Positions 37,256 to 46,016 are shown, counted from the first letter of the stretch. The stretch: DNA of 64,000 nt from Parapedobacter flavus (GCF_035818675.1 NZ_JAYKZZ010000004.1:62001-126000), one strand, 5' to 3'. Translations and numbers: made by a program. Notes: a model not told the origin generated them from the sequence alone.

Positions 37256-37846
37256 TTAATTGTCACAAAGCTCCTTGCCGTCCAAAAGATTACCGTCAGC
37301 ACCCCGTCCCTTGTACTTCGCAGCGGCGTATATGATATCATCTTTAGGATAAGTATTGCCGTCAATATCGAAAGAAGATACATTGGCGTAAGCTCCTGTG
37401 TAGGTTAATCCGCTCCAAGCCAACGAAAACGCATCGAATTCCGAGATACCGAACAAGCCCTGTAAATAGTCTGCCATTGGGCCAACATACTCTGTAGCCA
37501 TGGTCTGATGGTCATCGACTTTCACGCCAGTGATAAGTTCAGTTTTCCCGATATATGCGTGTAACACCTCATGTATGAAGATGGCTACCGCCCCCTCCTG
37601 TGAAACATCCGGCATATAGTCTTCATGGAGTACGATGGTTCCAGTGAATGTCTTGGGAATGCCATTTACTTTAATCAATTCCATATCCTGAGCTTCTCCG
37701 GGAAAGCCCTGTCTGGTTATCCCGTCTTTTACGGTAATGTCAAGTACTTTCAATCCTGCATTTCCGTCCAATTCCTGTATGATATCGGAGATCAAATCCA
37801 TTGCCGATGCTGAATAGGTTAACGCCTTATCTATTGTCTGTTTCAA
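37256..37846 (-). pseudogene. Detached type-2 C-terminus of an array lipoprotein
   Basis: About 196 codons that align along their whole length with the C-terminal half of the lipoprotein at 47167: KQTIDKALTYSASAMDLISD, the zinc motif FIHEVLHAYIGK, HQTMATEYVGPMADYLQGLF, LAWSGLTYTGAYANVS and GKELCDN. It has no ATG of its own (the frame opens at a TTG) and no signal peptide, and its N-terminal half has been replaced by other array pieces. Probably not expressed as a secreted protein. Confidence 0.75.
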
Positions 37847-37849
37847 GCA

Positions 37850-38199
37850 TACTGATTAATCCGGTATGTAGAGTCAAGCATATCGAACATGACGAATTTT
37901 CTGCTTTGGGCCGAGGTATAAGAAATGCTTGACAATATTAGCCCGGATAGTAATATGACTTGTTTCATATCATTGACATTTTGTGTCTTTCGAATTGTCT
38001 AAAGCACCAAGTCGAGTGCCCATTCCCCATCGGTGTCGGAGGTATGGAGCCGGGCGGTTAGGGATCCATCCGCATGGTCTCCGCGTTTGTTTTCAAAGGC
38101 AAACCGTGCGGCTGCGATAGGGTCCCGTTCATCGGGCTGCGCGTTAACGACGGCTTCATCCTTGGCACAGGATCCGACCAACAAGGCAACGACAGACAT
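37850..38199 (-). pseudogene. Mosaic of lipoprotein N-terminus and P2 start
   Basis: From 38199 it reads MSVVALLVGSCAKDEAVV, keeps about 65 residues of the conserved N-terminal half (to DGEWALDLVL) and stops. Then follows the first 35 codons of a P2 gene of the 38399 type (MKQVILLSGLILSSIS, RKFVMFDMLDSTYRIN), which breaks off at 37850 where the type-2 C-terminus begins. At least two deletions joined three different array genes here. Confidence 0.75.
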
Positions 38200-38325
38200 T
38201 GTGATTAGGGTTTTAACTAAGCGGTGAGCGCTTCCGTTTTTCTGCGGGGGGGTAAAGTTTATTCATATGGTGCAATCAATTGGTGCTAGTGATACAATGA
38301 TACGCAATCGTGCCGGGGTTTGCAA
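38200..38325 (-). promoter_or_regulatory. Array leader H: promoter, distal ATG, C7/A5 tracts (out of frame)
   Basis: TTG at 38325-38323, 20-nt spacer, TATCATTG at 38302-38295, ATG at 38266, seven C at 38252-38246 and five A at 38241-38237. The two ATGs are 67 bases apart, so the long N-terminus is out of frame and ends at a TAA. C6 or C9 would restore it. Confidence 0.65.
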
Positions 38326-38398
38326 GAGGATACTTCAATTCAACACTATCCAAAACACACTTGTCAAGATAAGCGGATATCGGTTTTCATCCTTTTTT

Positions 38399-39274
38399 TC
38401 ATTTCAGTTCCTCGGCCAGCATCACTTTTTCTTCCATGATGTTATCTTGCCATTGGTTCATGGAAATGATGTAACGATCTTTGTCCGGTGTAAAATCTAG
38501 CTTCGCTTTGAAGAAAAAATAAAAGTCATAGGAACCGCCTACAATGCCCTTGCTCGGCATATAGATAAATCGGTCGATACCACGTTGTGTGTTTCTCCCA
38601 TCTGACATGTTCCAGTCAATAAAAGTCCAGAATTGATAGGCCTTTTCACCGTTCAGCTCAAATTGTTTGGATAGATACTCTCTCCTGAGCAGCAGCTGGT
38701 CACCCATGGCAGGTTGTTGGAGGATATCCAACGGAAAGGGACTATCGGGAAAGTGCCGTTGGTAGAGGATCGCCATCTCTTTTATAGTCAGTTTTGATTG
38801 ACCGGTATTGATGGTCCCGTAAGGTGTGTGTAATTCAGGTGGATAATTGCGGATATTAAAATATTCAAGCAAGCAGTTCTTGCTGACGTAAAAATCACCG
38901 TCCATACGCTTTATAAGGGCATAATGCATTGATTTCTTTTCGCTCCCCTCCACCAGATACTTTTCTTGCATATCACGGCGAAAATCTGTTTTCGACAGGA
39001 TTCGGCCTTCCAGTTTGGCGGTATCTACTTTCTCCCAAGCTCCACTCCGGCTGAAATCGGGTAACACCGAAAAGAGTACCAACTCATTGCTGAGCCATAC
39101 ATTGTACAGTTCGATATGGTGGTCGGTTCCGTATAGCGCTTTTGTATCCAAGGTGTACTTGGCCACTCGATAAACGGAATCGAGCATATCGAGCATGACG
39201 AATTTCCTGCTTTGGGCCTGTGCATAAAAAATGTTGGACAACATCAGCCCTGATAATAATAGTATTTGCTTCAT
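38399..39274 (-). CDS. Array partner protein, family P2 (copy b)
   Basis: 291 residues from the ATG at 39274 (MKQILLLSGLMLSNIFYAQA); the frame is open further upstream into the lipoprotein gene but this start gives a clean signal peptide. It is the most divergent P2 copy: RKFVMLDMLDSVYRV, LYGTDHHIELYN, FSVLPDFSRSG, PYGTINTGQSKLTIKEM, KAYQFWTFIDWNMSD, RGIDRFIYMPSKGIVGGSYD and EEKVMLAEELK. It starts one base after the type-3 lipoprotein stop. Confidence 0.75.
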   Translation of the reverse strand: MKQILLLSGLMLSNIFYAQAQSRKFVMLDMLDSVYRVAKYTLDTKALYGTDHHIELYNVWLSNELVLFSVLPDFSRSGAWEKVDTAKLEGRILSKTDFRRDMQEKYLVEGSEKKSMHYALIKRMDGDFYVSKNCLLEYFNIRNYPPELHTPYGTINTGQSKLTIKEMAILYQRHFPDSPFPLDILQQPAMGDQLLLRREYLSKQFELNGEKAYQFWTFIDWNMSDGRNTQRGIDRFIYMPSKGIVGGSYDFYFFFKAKLDFTPDKDRYIISMNQWQDNIMEEKVMLAEELK

Positions 39275-39275
39275 A

Positions 39276-40607
39276 TTATGGACATTTGGTACCTTTCGCA
39301 TTGCCTGTTGAGACATCTCTTTCATTCCCATTCAATATTTTTTCTGTATTACTCAAACTTGAATCCTCCACGATCCCCATCTTGGCCATCGCCCTAGCGG
39401 ATGCGAGTGGCATATCGGGGTTGAATGATTGAATCGCATCGGTAAGAGCATCTACATAAATAGCAAACCTGGCATGGGTTTGGGCTATTTTGTATTTTTT
39501 CGTCCTTTTGCCATTTCCGTAAGTATACTCATATTCTGTGAATCCCGGATATTTGGTCGAGAATGCTGTACTTCCCAACCGATTTCGTTCAGCCCTTAAG
39601 AAAGAATGTAATGCTTCATGATACATCGTTATTAAAATGTATTCTTTAGTGGCATTTTCTAAAATGAAGGTGTTCAATTTAATAGTCGAAGTGTATGTAG
39701 GATTGTCCCAGTTATCTAGGGATAGTCCTTGTCCGGTTTCGGTGCCATCCTCGTCGTCGGCTAACAAATCAGAACTCTCGAAGTTAACGTTGAAATTTTC
39801 GCTATTTCCAAAAATTTCATCAAGCAATTTAGCCAACCCATTGTCGAGGGTCGTCAATTGCGCCACTAATGCCTGGGCACAAGGGTAATCATTTAATTTA
39901 TCGGTAATATCCAAGGTGAGGTTTCTGTTTTCTGGGGTATCATCCCCACTTCCGTCATCCTCATTACCTATTCTGGGGTCCGGTTCGGGGAGTGGGCCCC
40001 ATCCATCGTCTTGTCCGGGGCCTCCAGAACCAATGCACGTTGTGGATGTATAGGTGGTGTTTAGCATGCCGTTTACATAGGCCGATACGGTGGTGGTGTA
40101 GCAGGTTGTTCCCATCAGTTTGGTGATGCGGCCATCGGGTCCGCGGCCGTTGGCCATTAGCCTGCCGTCGTAGAAGTGCGCCATCCGGCTGCGGCCACCA
40201 AACCATGCCTCGGCGATGGCTGTTCCGGTAAATCTGCCGGACGCTTCCCAACCATTGCCCTCAGGGATGTAAAGCACCAGGTCGAATGCCCATTTCCCAT
40301 CGGTGGCGGAAGCCCGAAGCCGGGCGGTTACCGGATGCTGTTTCCCCTCGGTTTCCCCGGCATAATAGGTTTCGCCAGTCCGGATGGGGACGAATACATA
40401 CGTGGTCTTCCCGCCGTGTGTGGTAAAGGCCTCTTCCCAGAGTAGGTAGCCCTTTTTTTGCGGCGAGCCGGCCTCTGCAGAGCCGGCGCTATGCTGATTT
40501 TCAAAAGCGATCCTTGCCGCAATAGCGGGTTCCTGTGCATCCGGGCGTGCATCGACGACGGCTTCGTCCTTGGCACAGGATCCGACCAACAAGGCAACAA
40601 GAGACAT
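39276..40607 (-). CDS. Array lipoprotein with type-3 HExxH C-terminus
   Basis: 443 residues from the proximal ATG (MSLVALLVGSCAKDEAVVDA; lipobox LVGSC). The N-terminal half (about 200 residues) is nearly identical to the other copies, with EEAFTTHGGKTTYVFVPIRT, WFGGRSRMAHFYDGRL, GTTCYTTTVSAYVNG and the linker GQDDGWGPLPEPDPRIGNED. The C-terminal half is unlike types 1 and 2 except for the zinc-like motif YHEALHSF (residues 330-334), a later His in QTHARFAIYVDAL and a Gly in AMAKMGI. Likely a membrane-anchored metallopeptidase-like protein; activity untested. The distal ATG at 40674 is out of frame with C8. Confidence 0.75.
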   Translation of the reverse strand: MSLVALLVGSCAKDEAVVDARPDAQEPAIAARIAFENQHSAGSAEAGSPQKKGYLLWEEAFTTHGGKTTYVFVPIRTGETYYAGETEGKQHPVTARLRASATDGKWAFDLVLYIPEGNGWEASGRFTGTAIAEAWFGGRSRMAHFYDGRLMANGRGPDGRITKLMGTTCYTTTVSAYVNGMLNTTYTSTTCIGSGGPGQDDGWGPLPEPDPRIGNEDDGSGDDTPENRNLTLDITDKLNDYPCAQALVAQLTTLDNGLAKLLDEIFGNSENFNVNFESSDLLADDEDGTETGQGLSLDNWDNPTYTSTIKLNTFILENATKEYILITMYHEALHSFLRAERNRLGSTAFSTKYPGFTEYEYTYGNGKRTKKYKIAQTHARFAIYVDALTDAIQSFNPDMPLASARAMAKMGIVEDSSLSNTEKILNGNERDVSTGNAKGTKCP

Positions 40608-40733
40608 CGTGATTAGGGTGTTAACTACGCGGTAGACACTTCCGTTTTTCTTCGGGGGGGGAGAGTTTATTCATATGGTGCAATCAATTGGTGCTAATGA
40701 TGCAATGATACAGAATTGTTCAGGTAATTGCAA
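40608..40733 (-). promoter_or_regulatory. Array leader G: promoter, distal ATG, C8/A5 tracts (out of frame)
   Basis: TTG at 40733-40731, 20-nt spacer, TATCATTG at 40710-40703, ATG at 40674, eight C at 40661-40654. The ATGs are 67 bases apart; C7 or C10 would fuse the long N-terminus to the lipobox. Flanking bases differ slightly (CTCT before the tract, GAAG after it). Confidence 0.65.
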
Positions 40734-40804
40734 GGGATGCCGCCGCTCAATCTTGTTCAAAGCATACTTCTTAATTCAAACGGATATCGGTTTTTACCCG
40801 TTTT

Positions 40805-41776
40805 TTATTTTAGTTCCTCGGCCAGCATCACTTTTTCTTCCAGCACATTCTGCCACAATTCTTCTTTGGTTTTATTGTTTCGTTTTCTTCTTTCTATTGG
40901 AGGATTATTCCACGTATCAAAGAATAAAAACCAAAAATCGTATGAACCCGCAACGATTCCCTTGTCTGGCATGAAGATAAATCGATCAATACCCCGGTGG
41001 AGTTTCAAGTTGTCTGACCCGCGCCAATCCGTAAACGACCAAAATTGGTAAGCCTTTTCACCATTGATTTCACGCTCTCGGGAAAGATACTGCCGTTCCA
41101 CGACCCACCAGTGATCTAGATAGGTGTCGGGGGGATTATCGAGCGATCTGTTGTCTACCTCCCCTCTCAGATCAAGCGGGAAGGGTAGCGTCTTAGGTGC
41201 ATGGAACTCCTTGCCGTCTTCAAATACCCGCTTCATCTCCTTGATGGTTATTGGTTCCTGGCCAGTATTAAGGGTGCCATAGGGCGCATTGAACCTCGAG
41301 GAATAATGCACCACATAGAAAAACTCCGTCAGACAAAAGTTGCTCTTAAAATACTTCCCGCCTTCCCGCTTCACCAGCCTAAACAAATGAGTTTTAGTTT
41401 CCTTAATGCGGTTCGGCCCGGTCATGTAGGCTTTCATGGCTTTGTAGAGTTCTTTTTCGTCGTTTATAACGACGTCACGGATATCCGCTAGCGCTACCTC
41501 ACTCCAGTTTTTATCGCTGGTGAAGTCTGGTAGCACGGAAAACAAAAAAAGCGTGCTTCCAAAATAGAAGTTATACATTTCAATGGTCTCGTCAACACCA
41601 TACAGTTCTTCGGTTTTCAGTGTATATCGGTGCAGCTTGTCCCACTTACTGTGTTTGTCCAGACTGTCCAGCATGTCGAGCATCACGTATTGTATCTTTT
41701 CCTTCTGTGCCATAGATTCGAGTATAATCCCAGAATAGCAACCGGTGAGTATGAGTTTTAAAATGAATGCTCGCAT
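40805..41776 (-). CDS. Array partner protein, family P2 (copy c)
   Basis: 323 residues from the ATG at 41776 (MRAFILKLILTGCYSGIILE). The open frame continues upstream through the miniature lipoprotein relic, but that extension exists only because of a 1-base deletion there. Highly similar to copies a and d, with RYTLKTEELYGVDETIEMYN, NFCLTEFFYVVHYSSRF, RGIDRFIFMPDKGIVAGSYD and EEKVMLAEELK. It begins 13 bp after the type-2 end of the relic. Confidence 0.75.
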   Translation of the reverse strand: MRAFILKLILTGCYSGIILESMAQKEKIQYVMLDMLDSLDKHSKWDKLHRYTLKTEELYGVDETIEMYNFYFGSTLFLFSVLPDFTSDKNWSEVALADIRDVVINDEKELYKAMKAYMTGPNRIKETKTHLFRLVKREGGKYFKSNFCLTEFFYVVHYSSRFNAPYGTLNTGQEPITIKEMKRVFEDGKEFHAPKTLPFPLDLRGEVDNRSLDNPPDTYLDHWWVVERQYLSREREINGEKAYQFWSFTDWRGSDNLKLHRGIDRFIFMPDKGIVAGSYDFWFLFFDTWNNPPIERRKRNNKTKEELWQNVLEEKVMLAEELK

Positions 41777-41789
41777 GGTCATTATATAA

Positions 41790-41917
41790 TTAATCATTAC
41801 AAAGCTCGCTTTCAAAGGCAGGCCGTGCGGCTGCAACGGGGTCCCGTTCATCGGGTGCGCGTCAACGACGGCTTCATCTTTGGCACAGGACCCGACCAAC
41901 AATGCAATGACAGACAT
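41790..41917 (-). pseudogene. Miniature, frameshifted array lipoprotein
   Basis: MSVIALLVGSCAKDEAVVDA is followed by a 1-base deletion. In the restored frame it would read DERDPVAAARPAFESELCND and stop at 41790, so the N-terminal 33 codons are joined directly to the last four codons of a type-2 C-terminus. Everything between is deleted. Compare the intact-frame miniature at 46017. Confidence 0.75.
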
Positions 41918-42046
41918 TGTGATTAGGGTTTTAACTTAGCGGTGAACGCTTCCGTTTTTTCTGCGTGGGGCGGTAAAGTTTATTCATGTGGTGCAATCAA
42001 TTGGTACTAGTGATACAATGATACATAATCATGCCCGGAATTGCAA
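41918..42046 (-). promoter_or_regulatory. Array leader F: promoter with interrupted C tract
   Basis: TTG at 42046-42044, 20-nt spacer, TATCATTG at 42023-42016, ATG at 41987. The C tract is broken (CGCCCCACG) and the A tract has six A, leaving the ATGs 70 bases apart. A decayed leader that could no longer slip in the C tract. Confidence 0.55.
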
Positions 42047-42094
42047 AAGGATGCAATCTTTTACTCTCGAATATGCGTTTCGCTTTTGAGTAGC

Positions 42095-42709
42095 TTACTT
42101 ATTCTTATTATCAGATGGGAGGTCCTTCTTCAATTTGTCCTCTATACGATGACCATTCATCTCCACATCACCGAAGAGAACAGTCGATTTAGAGGTAATC
42201 CGATAAATCGGAGGGAAGATGATGGCATTGGGTGCGGCCACGTCGTCAACCCCATACCTCCAGATACCCTTTATACCCAAAAACGTTTGGCCGTAATTGA
42301 TTGGCGTTTGGAGCTGATGAATAAACACAAATACGGGGAAAATGATTTGTGTATTGTTATACCCCGCTTTTGCAAAGATATCTATAGCGATGTTTTCACG
42401 AATAGCCGCTAAGGTTTCGTCAAATACTTGATGCATATTCGTGCTGTTCTTGATGTTGGTTATCATACCGTTTGAATCCAATTCAAATCGAATGCTGAAA
42501 AGAAAATGTTGGGGCGATTTGTCAGCTTCATCCAAGAATGCCCGTCCGGAATTTGTCCAAAACATCCGGTCAACTACCTTGTGTAGGCTGTCAATCTGTG
42601 CATTGGTTTGAGCCCGCCCGCTATTACATAATATCATCGCGGCAAATAGAAGTATCATTATATAAGTAGGTTTATGGTGCATTGCAATACGACGTGCCTT
42701 GTATTCCAT
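42095..42709 (-). CDS. Array partner protein, family P1 (copy b)
   Basis: 204 residues from 42709 (MEYKARRIAMHHKPTYIMIL); an inner start at MHHKP is also possible. Signal peptide ending in NSGRAQ. P1 motifs: QHFLFSIRFELDSNG, NSTNMHQVFDETLAAIREN, IIFPVFVFIH, GIWRYGVDD and IIFPPIYRITSKSTV. Its first codons overlap a relic of a type-1 lipoprotein end, just as copy a overlaps the full one, so its upstream gene was of type 1. Confidence 0.75.
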   Translation of the reverse strand: MEYKARRIAMHHKPTYIMILLFAAMILCNSGRAQTNAQIDSLHKVVDRMFWTNSGRAFLDEADKSPQHFLFSIRFELDSNGMITNIKNSTNMHQVFDETLAAIRENIAIDIFAKAGYNNTQIIFPVFVFIHQLQTPINYGQTFLGIKGIWRYGVDDVAAPNAIIFPPIYRITSKSTVLFGDVEMNGHRIEDKLKKDLPSDNKNK

Positions 42710-42760
42710 CTCTATGATTGTTTAACGTGTTTTCTGCGGGGGGCGGTAAAGTTTATTCAC
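42665..42760 (-). pseudogene. Leader remnant joined to a type-1 lipoprotein end
   Basis: 42760-42724 holds a piece of the array leader (AATAAACTTTACCGCCCCCC). It is followed, in another frame than the P1 gene, by NNHRDGIQGTSYCNAP and a stop, which matches the end of the type-1 C-terminus at 34821 (DHQNGTQGTALCNP). All of the lipoprotein between leader and last 16 codons is gone. Confidence 0.65.
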
Positions 42761-42954
42761 ATGTCACTTGATATTTCGAATTTAAAACTATTTATTCGTT
42801 TTATCCAGTGACACAGTTGGTGTTACACTCTCAGCCCACCTCGAGGTCACGCCGAGGTGCTTTATCTCTTTTATTTCGGTCTGTTCCTTGTATGACGCTC
42901 GTCAGCCACCACATTATCTGTTACGAAAATAAATGTCAGAACAATAATAGCTAT
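42761..42954. other. Gap between P1 copies b and c
   Basis: No gene or array motif recognised. AT-rich at its 3' end, with a short unexplained stretch (GGTGTTACACTCTCAGCCC). Confidence 0.3.
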
Positions 42955-43554
42955 TCAATTCTTACTCTTGTTCTCTGGCAAATCTTTTGTTAGCCTATTC
43001 GCTTCGTAAGAATTTAAGTCCTCTTTTCTTACGGTAAAATCAACCATAAATTTAGCCGTAGCGCGATATATCGGAGGGAAAAAAATCGTTGGTTTAATGT
43101 CATTATTGGTGCAATCATAGCTCCACATATTTTCTAATCCTGCTAATGTGGCGTTATAATCAATGGGAGTCGATCCCTGCACGATAAAAATCATAATCGG
43201 CACAACGACGCGTGTATTTCGGTACTTCGTTCTTACAAATAATTCTTTGTCAATTTCTTCATACAGGCTATCAGCGATTCCATCGAATGCCTCGCGCATG
43301 CTTACACTGTTTTCAACGGCGGTTATCGAACCTTTTGAATCAATATCAAATCGGATACTGAAAATAAAATGTTGCGGGGTTTCATCAGATATATCATAGA
43401 ATCGCCGGTCCAGATTTGTCCAGAGAAGCCGTGCTATTTCTTCATGTACACTGATATCAGCCTCCTTGTTTTGTGCGTCAAGCCGTTTCTCCTGCGCTTG
43501 ATCTTCTAAAGTCAACGTGAGAAGGAAAAATAATGCAATCATCAACTTGTTCAT
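42955..43554 (-). CDS. Array partner protein, family P1 (copy c)
   Basis: 199 residues (MNKLMIALFFLLTLTLEDQA signal). P1 motifs: QHFIFSIRFDIDSKG, NSVSMREAFDGIADSLYEEI, VVVPIMIFIVQG, NMWSYDCTNND and IFFPPIYRATAKFMV. It shares the overall layout of copies a and b with limited identity, so P1 is an old, diversified family rather than a recent triplication. Upstream lies a relic of a type-1 lipoprotein C-terminus. Confidence 0.75.
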   Translation of the reverse strand: MNKLMIALFFLLTLTLEDQAQEKRLDAQNKEADISVHEEIARLLWTNLDRRFYDISDETPQHFIFSIRFDIDSKGSITAVENSVSMREAFDGIADSLYEEIDKELFVRTKYRNTRVVVPIMIFIVQGSTPIDYNATLAGLENMWSYDCTNNDIKPTIFFPPIYRATAKFMVDFTVRKEDLNSYEANRLTKDLPENKSKN

Positions 43555-43570
43555 TTCGTTTTCTTTTATG

Positions 43571-43690
43571 GATTACAGAACCTTGTATGATAGTAGCTGT
43601 TGCGGATTCGTTCGAAGCATTGGCAATCAATCTTTGTTTAGGTCGATTTGTCCCCCCGTCTGTATTAGCTCTGTAATTCGTTGAGACAGC
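43571..43690 (-). pseudogene. Relic of a type-1 lipoprotein C-terminus
   Basis: Reads ITELIQTGGQIDLNKD, a stop, then LPML, similar to LASTDGRFQIDLNKNQLPNS at 34821, and ends in RFCNP and a stop 16 bp before P1 copy c (compare ALCNP at copy a). The metal-binding part is deleted. It supports the pairing of type-1 C-termini with P1. Confidence 0.6.
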
Positions 43691-43702
43691 TGAAGTGATT
43701 TA

Positions 43703-44215
43703 TCACGAGTTAGGTGGGGGGAGTCTAGATAGGATAAAAACTTTCCATTTTCCGTATACATACTTCAATTTATAATGAACAGTTGCAAGTGTTTCACTAT
43801 TGATGAACCCGACCATGGACGCGTTATCGAAAATCTTTAAACTCGATAAAAAAATAGATGTGTTTTTGGGACTCTTTACAATCTCCTTCATGTTTTTGAT
43901 AGAAAATACATAGTGCCTACCACCCAATTTAATAAAGTCTAATGAGGAAGGTAATGCCAGGGGGGAGACCCAAATATTCACCGTATCATCCGGAATATTT
44001 GTGAAAGGGCTCCAATTGTCTGCCTGAGTTGATGTGTCATGATACGAAAAGATTGCACGCAATATGTTTATTGTGTCTTTTAATGTATAGGTTCGCTCGG
44101 TAATGCCGATACTGTCAAAAGAAGGTCTTTGAGTAGTGTCGGTTGGAACGTTTTGGCACGACGTCATTATCATAAGGCCAAGAATTGGCCAAACTATATA
44201 TCTCACTTTCTCCAT
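43703..44215 (-). CDS. Array partner lipoprotein, family P4 (copy b)
   Basis: 170 residues from the ATG at 44215 (MEKVRYIVWPILGLMIMTSC, lipobox IMTSC); an ATG at 44227 is also possible. Shares with copy a a segment TLKDTINILRAIF (a: TADTVNILQAAL), and both end in a short segment with K and V/I residues. Function unknown. It follows copy a by about 5-17 bp, so both are one transcription unit. Confidence 0.65.
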   Translation of the reverse strand: MEKVRYIVWPILGLMIMTSCQNVPTDTTQRPSFDSIGITERTYTLKDTINILRAIFSYHDTSTQADNWSPFTNIPDDTVNIWVSPLALPSSLDFIKLGGRHYVFSIKNMKEIVKSPKNTSIFLSSLKIFDNASMVGFINSETLATVHYKLKYVYGKWKVFILSRLPPPNS

Positions 44216-44232
44216 ATCTACTTGCATTGCTT

Positions 44233-44727
44233 TTATTCTTGCATTTGTTCTACTTTCGTTATAACCCAAACAGATTTATTCTTTTCCATTTCGCAATCCA
44301 ATATCGTTCCGAACACGGCCGAATAGATAGCACAGTGCGCCGAATCCTTTGTAATGGAAAGGGCATAAACATGAATATCGATATCAATTGGTATGTATCC
44401 ACTCTTGGGGTAACCCTTCGGTTCATCAACAAATCGGATGATTTTACCAGGAATCGTTATTGGTAATTCATGCGGAATGTAGTCATTTTGTATAAAAAGT
44501 ACGGTGTCTAAAGGATAAGTATCAATCAATTGTCCTAGGCCAACCGTATGAGTTCTTCCGGCGTGCAAAAATGTGCTTTTGGAACCCAAAGCTGCTTGGA
44601 GTATGTTGACTGTATCAGCGGTCGTCAATTTGTACTGGTTCGCCTCGACTGACTTTTGGGAAGGATTGTCGCAGGCGGTAATTATTGTGAAGAGTAATAG
44701 TAATCGAATTAATAGTGTGTTATACAT
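44233..44727 (-). CDS. Array partner lipoprotein, family P4 (copy a)
   Basis: 164 residues with lipobox IITAC (MYNTLLIRLLLLFTIITAC). Mature part: TADTVNILQAALGSKSTFLH, DTVLFIQNDYIPHELPITIP, IIRFVDEPKGYPKSGYI and IYSAVFGTILDCEMEKNKSV. Not recognised. It begins three bases after the end of a relic that starts as an array lipoprotein and ends in an otherwise unseen C-terminus (type 4), suggesting another cognate pair. Confidence 0.65.
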   Translation of the reverse strand: MYNTLLIRLLLLFTIITACDNPSQKSVEANQYKLTTADTVNILQAALGSKSTFLHAGRTHTVGLGQLIDTYPLDTVLFIQNDYIPHELPITIPGKIIRFVDEPKGYPKSGYIPIDIDIHVYALSITKDSAHCAIYSAVFGTILDCEMEKNKSVWVITKVEQMQE

Positions 44728-44730
44728 AGC

Positions 44731-44946
44731 TTATTCATTCTGGAGGTCCCACTCATAATAGAGACGAGATTGGATTAGTTGATTAATTTGATACTGTACA
44801 TTAAAACCAAATCCCAATTCTTCGAAGTATGTGCCGAAATTTTCCATCATCCTCATTACCTATCCGGGGTCCCGTTCATCGGGCTGCGCGTCAACGACGG
44901 CTTCATCCATGGCACAGGACCCGACCAACAATGCAACGACAGACAT
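44731..44946 (-). pseudogene. Relic array lipoprotein joined to a type-4 end
   Basis: From 44946: MSVVALLVGSCAMDEAVVDA, QPDERDPG and a TAG stop. After the stop the same frame gives MMENFGTYFEELGFGFNVQY and ends in YYEWDLQNE at 44731. The junction shows why: GGGTCCCGTTCATCGGGC from the N-terminus is fused to CTCATTACCTATCC from the linker at a GGGGTCC shared by both. This deletion removed the whole N-terminal body, and most of the C-terminus is missing too. Confidence 0.6.
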
Positions 44947-44989
44947 CGTTATGAGGGTTTTAACTTAACGGTGAGCGCTTCCGCACCTC

Positions 44990-45046
44990 AATTCACCGAT
45001 ATCCAAAGCACGTTTGTCAACTTATACGAATACCGGTGTTCCCCAC
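44990..45046. repeat. Inter-unit repeat (55 bp), also at 46190-46245 and 38337-38383
   Basis: The block AATTCACCGATATCCAAAGC ... TTGTCAAC lies between the partner 3' end and the truncated leader in units B and C. It replaces the leader promoter there: the text jumps from GCTTCCG straight to this block. So units B and C have no array promoter of their own and probably depend on transcription from unit A. Confidence 0.6.
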
Positions 45047-45049
45047 TTT

Positions 45050-46003
45050 TCATTTCAGTTCCTCGGCCAGCATGACTTTTTCTTGCAATACATTTTGCCA
45101 AAGCTCTTCATTGGTTTTATTATGTCTGTCCCGACCATTTTCGATGAACGACCAGCTATTTACGAATAGAAACCAAAAATCGTAGGAGCCTGCAACAATC
45201 CCTCTTTCGGGCATGTAGACAAACCGGTCAATGCCCCGGTGGAGTTTCAGGTTGTCCTGCCCCCGCCAGTCCGTAAACGACCAGAACTGGTAGGCTTTTT
45301 CGTCGTTTATATCAAACATCCGCGAAAGATACTCGTGTTGAACCAGCCACCAGTGTTCTAAGTTGGTGTTCGGTGTATAAAACGAATCACTAGATGTTCG
45401 AATATCAAGTGGAAAGTGTCGTGAGCCCGGGAACTCCTTTCCTTCCTCAAACACCCGTTTCATCTCTTTGATGGTTATCAGTTCCTGACCGGTATTGAGT
45501 GTGCCATAGGGTACATTGAACCGCGAGGAATGATGCACCACATAGAAAAACTCCGTCAGGCAAAAATTGCTCGTGAAATACTTCCCGCCTTCGCGCTTCA
45601 CCAACCTAAACAAATGAGTTTTAGTTTTCTTGGCCCGGCTAGGGCCAGTCATGTATGGCTCCATGGCCTCATTGAGCCCTTTTTCGTTGTTTATTACGAC
45701 ATCGCGGATATCATCCATCGATACCTCACTCCAATTCTCCTCGCTGGTGAAGTCCGGCAGCACGGAAAACAGGATAAGGGTACTCCCAAAATAGAAATTA
45801 TACATCTCAATGGTCTCGTCCACCCCGTATAATTCTTCGGTTTTCAACGTATATCGGTACAGCTTGTCCCACTTACTGTGCTTGTCCAAGCTGTCCAGCA
45901 TGTCGAGCATCACGTATTGTATCTTTCCCTTCTGTGCCATAGATTCGAGTATAACCCCAGAACAGCAACCGGTGATTATTAGTTTTAAAATGAATGCTCG
46001 CAT
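45050..46003 (-). CDS. Array partner protein, family P2 (copy d)
   Basis: 317 residues from the ATG at 46003 (MRAFILKLIITGCCSGVILE); the longer frame upstream is out of phase with the relic lipoprotein it would cover. Very close to copy c: ELYGVDETIEMYNFYFG, NFCLTEFFYVVHHSSRF, NTGQELITIKEMKRVFEEG, RGIDRFVYMPERGIVAGSYD. The central segment (about residues 205-225, RTSSDSFYTPNTN) is different. It starts 13 bp after the miniature lipoprotein. Confidence 0.75.
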   Translation of the reverse strand: MRAFILKLIITGCCSGVILESMAQKGKIQYVMLDMLDSLDKHSKWDKLYRYTLKTEELYGVDETIEMYNFYFGSTLILFSVLPDFTSEENWSEVSMDDIRDVVINNEKGLNEAMEPYMTGPSRAKKTKTHLFRLVKREGGKYFTSNFCLTEFFYVVHHSSRFNVPYGTLNTGQELITIKEMKRVFEEGKEFPGSRHFPLDIRTSSDSFYTPNTNLEHWWLVQHEYLSRMFDINDEKAYQFWSFTDWRGQDNLKLHRGIDRFVYMPERGIVAGSYDFWFLFVNSWSFIENGRDRHNKTNEELWQNVLQEKVMLAEELK

Positions 46004-46016
46004 GGTCATTATATAA

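Noticed and set aside
40805..41917. 370-codon frame that joins the lipoprotein start to P2 copy c
   Set aside because: The join exists only through a 1-base deletion in the miniature lipoprotein; P2 has its own ATG and signal peptide at 41776.
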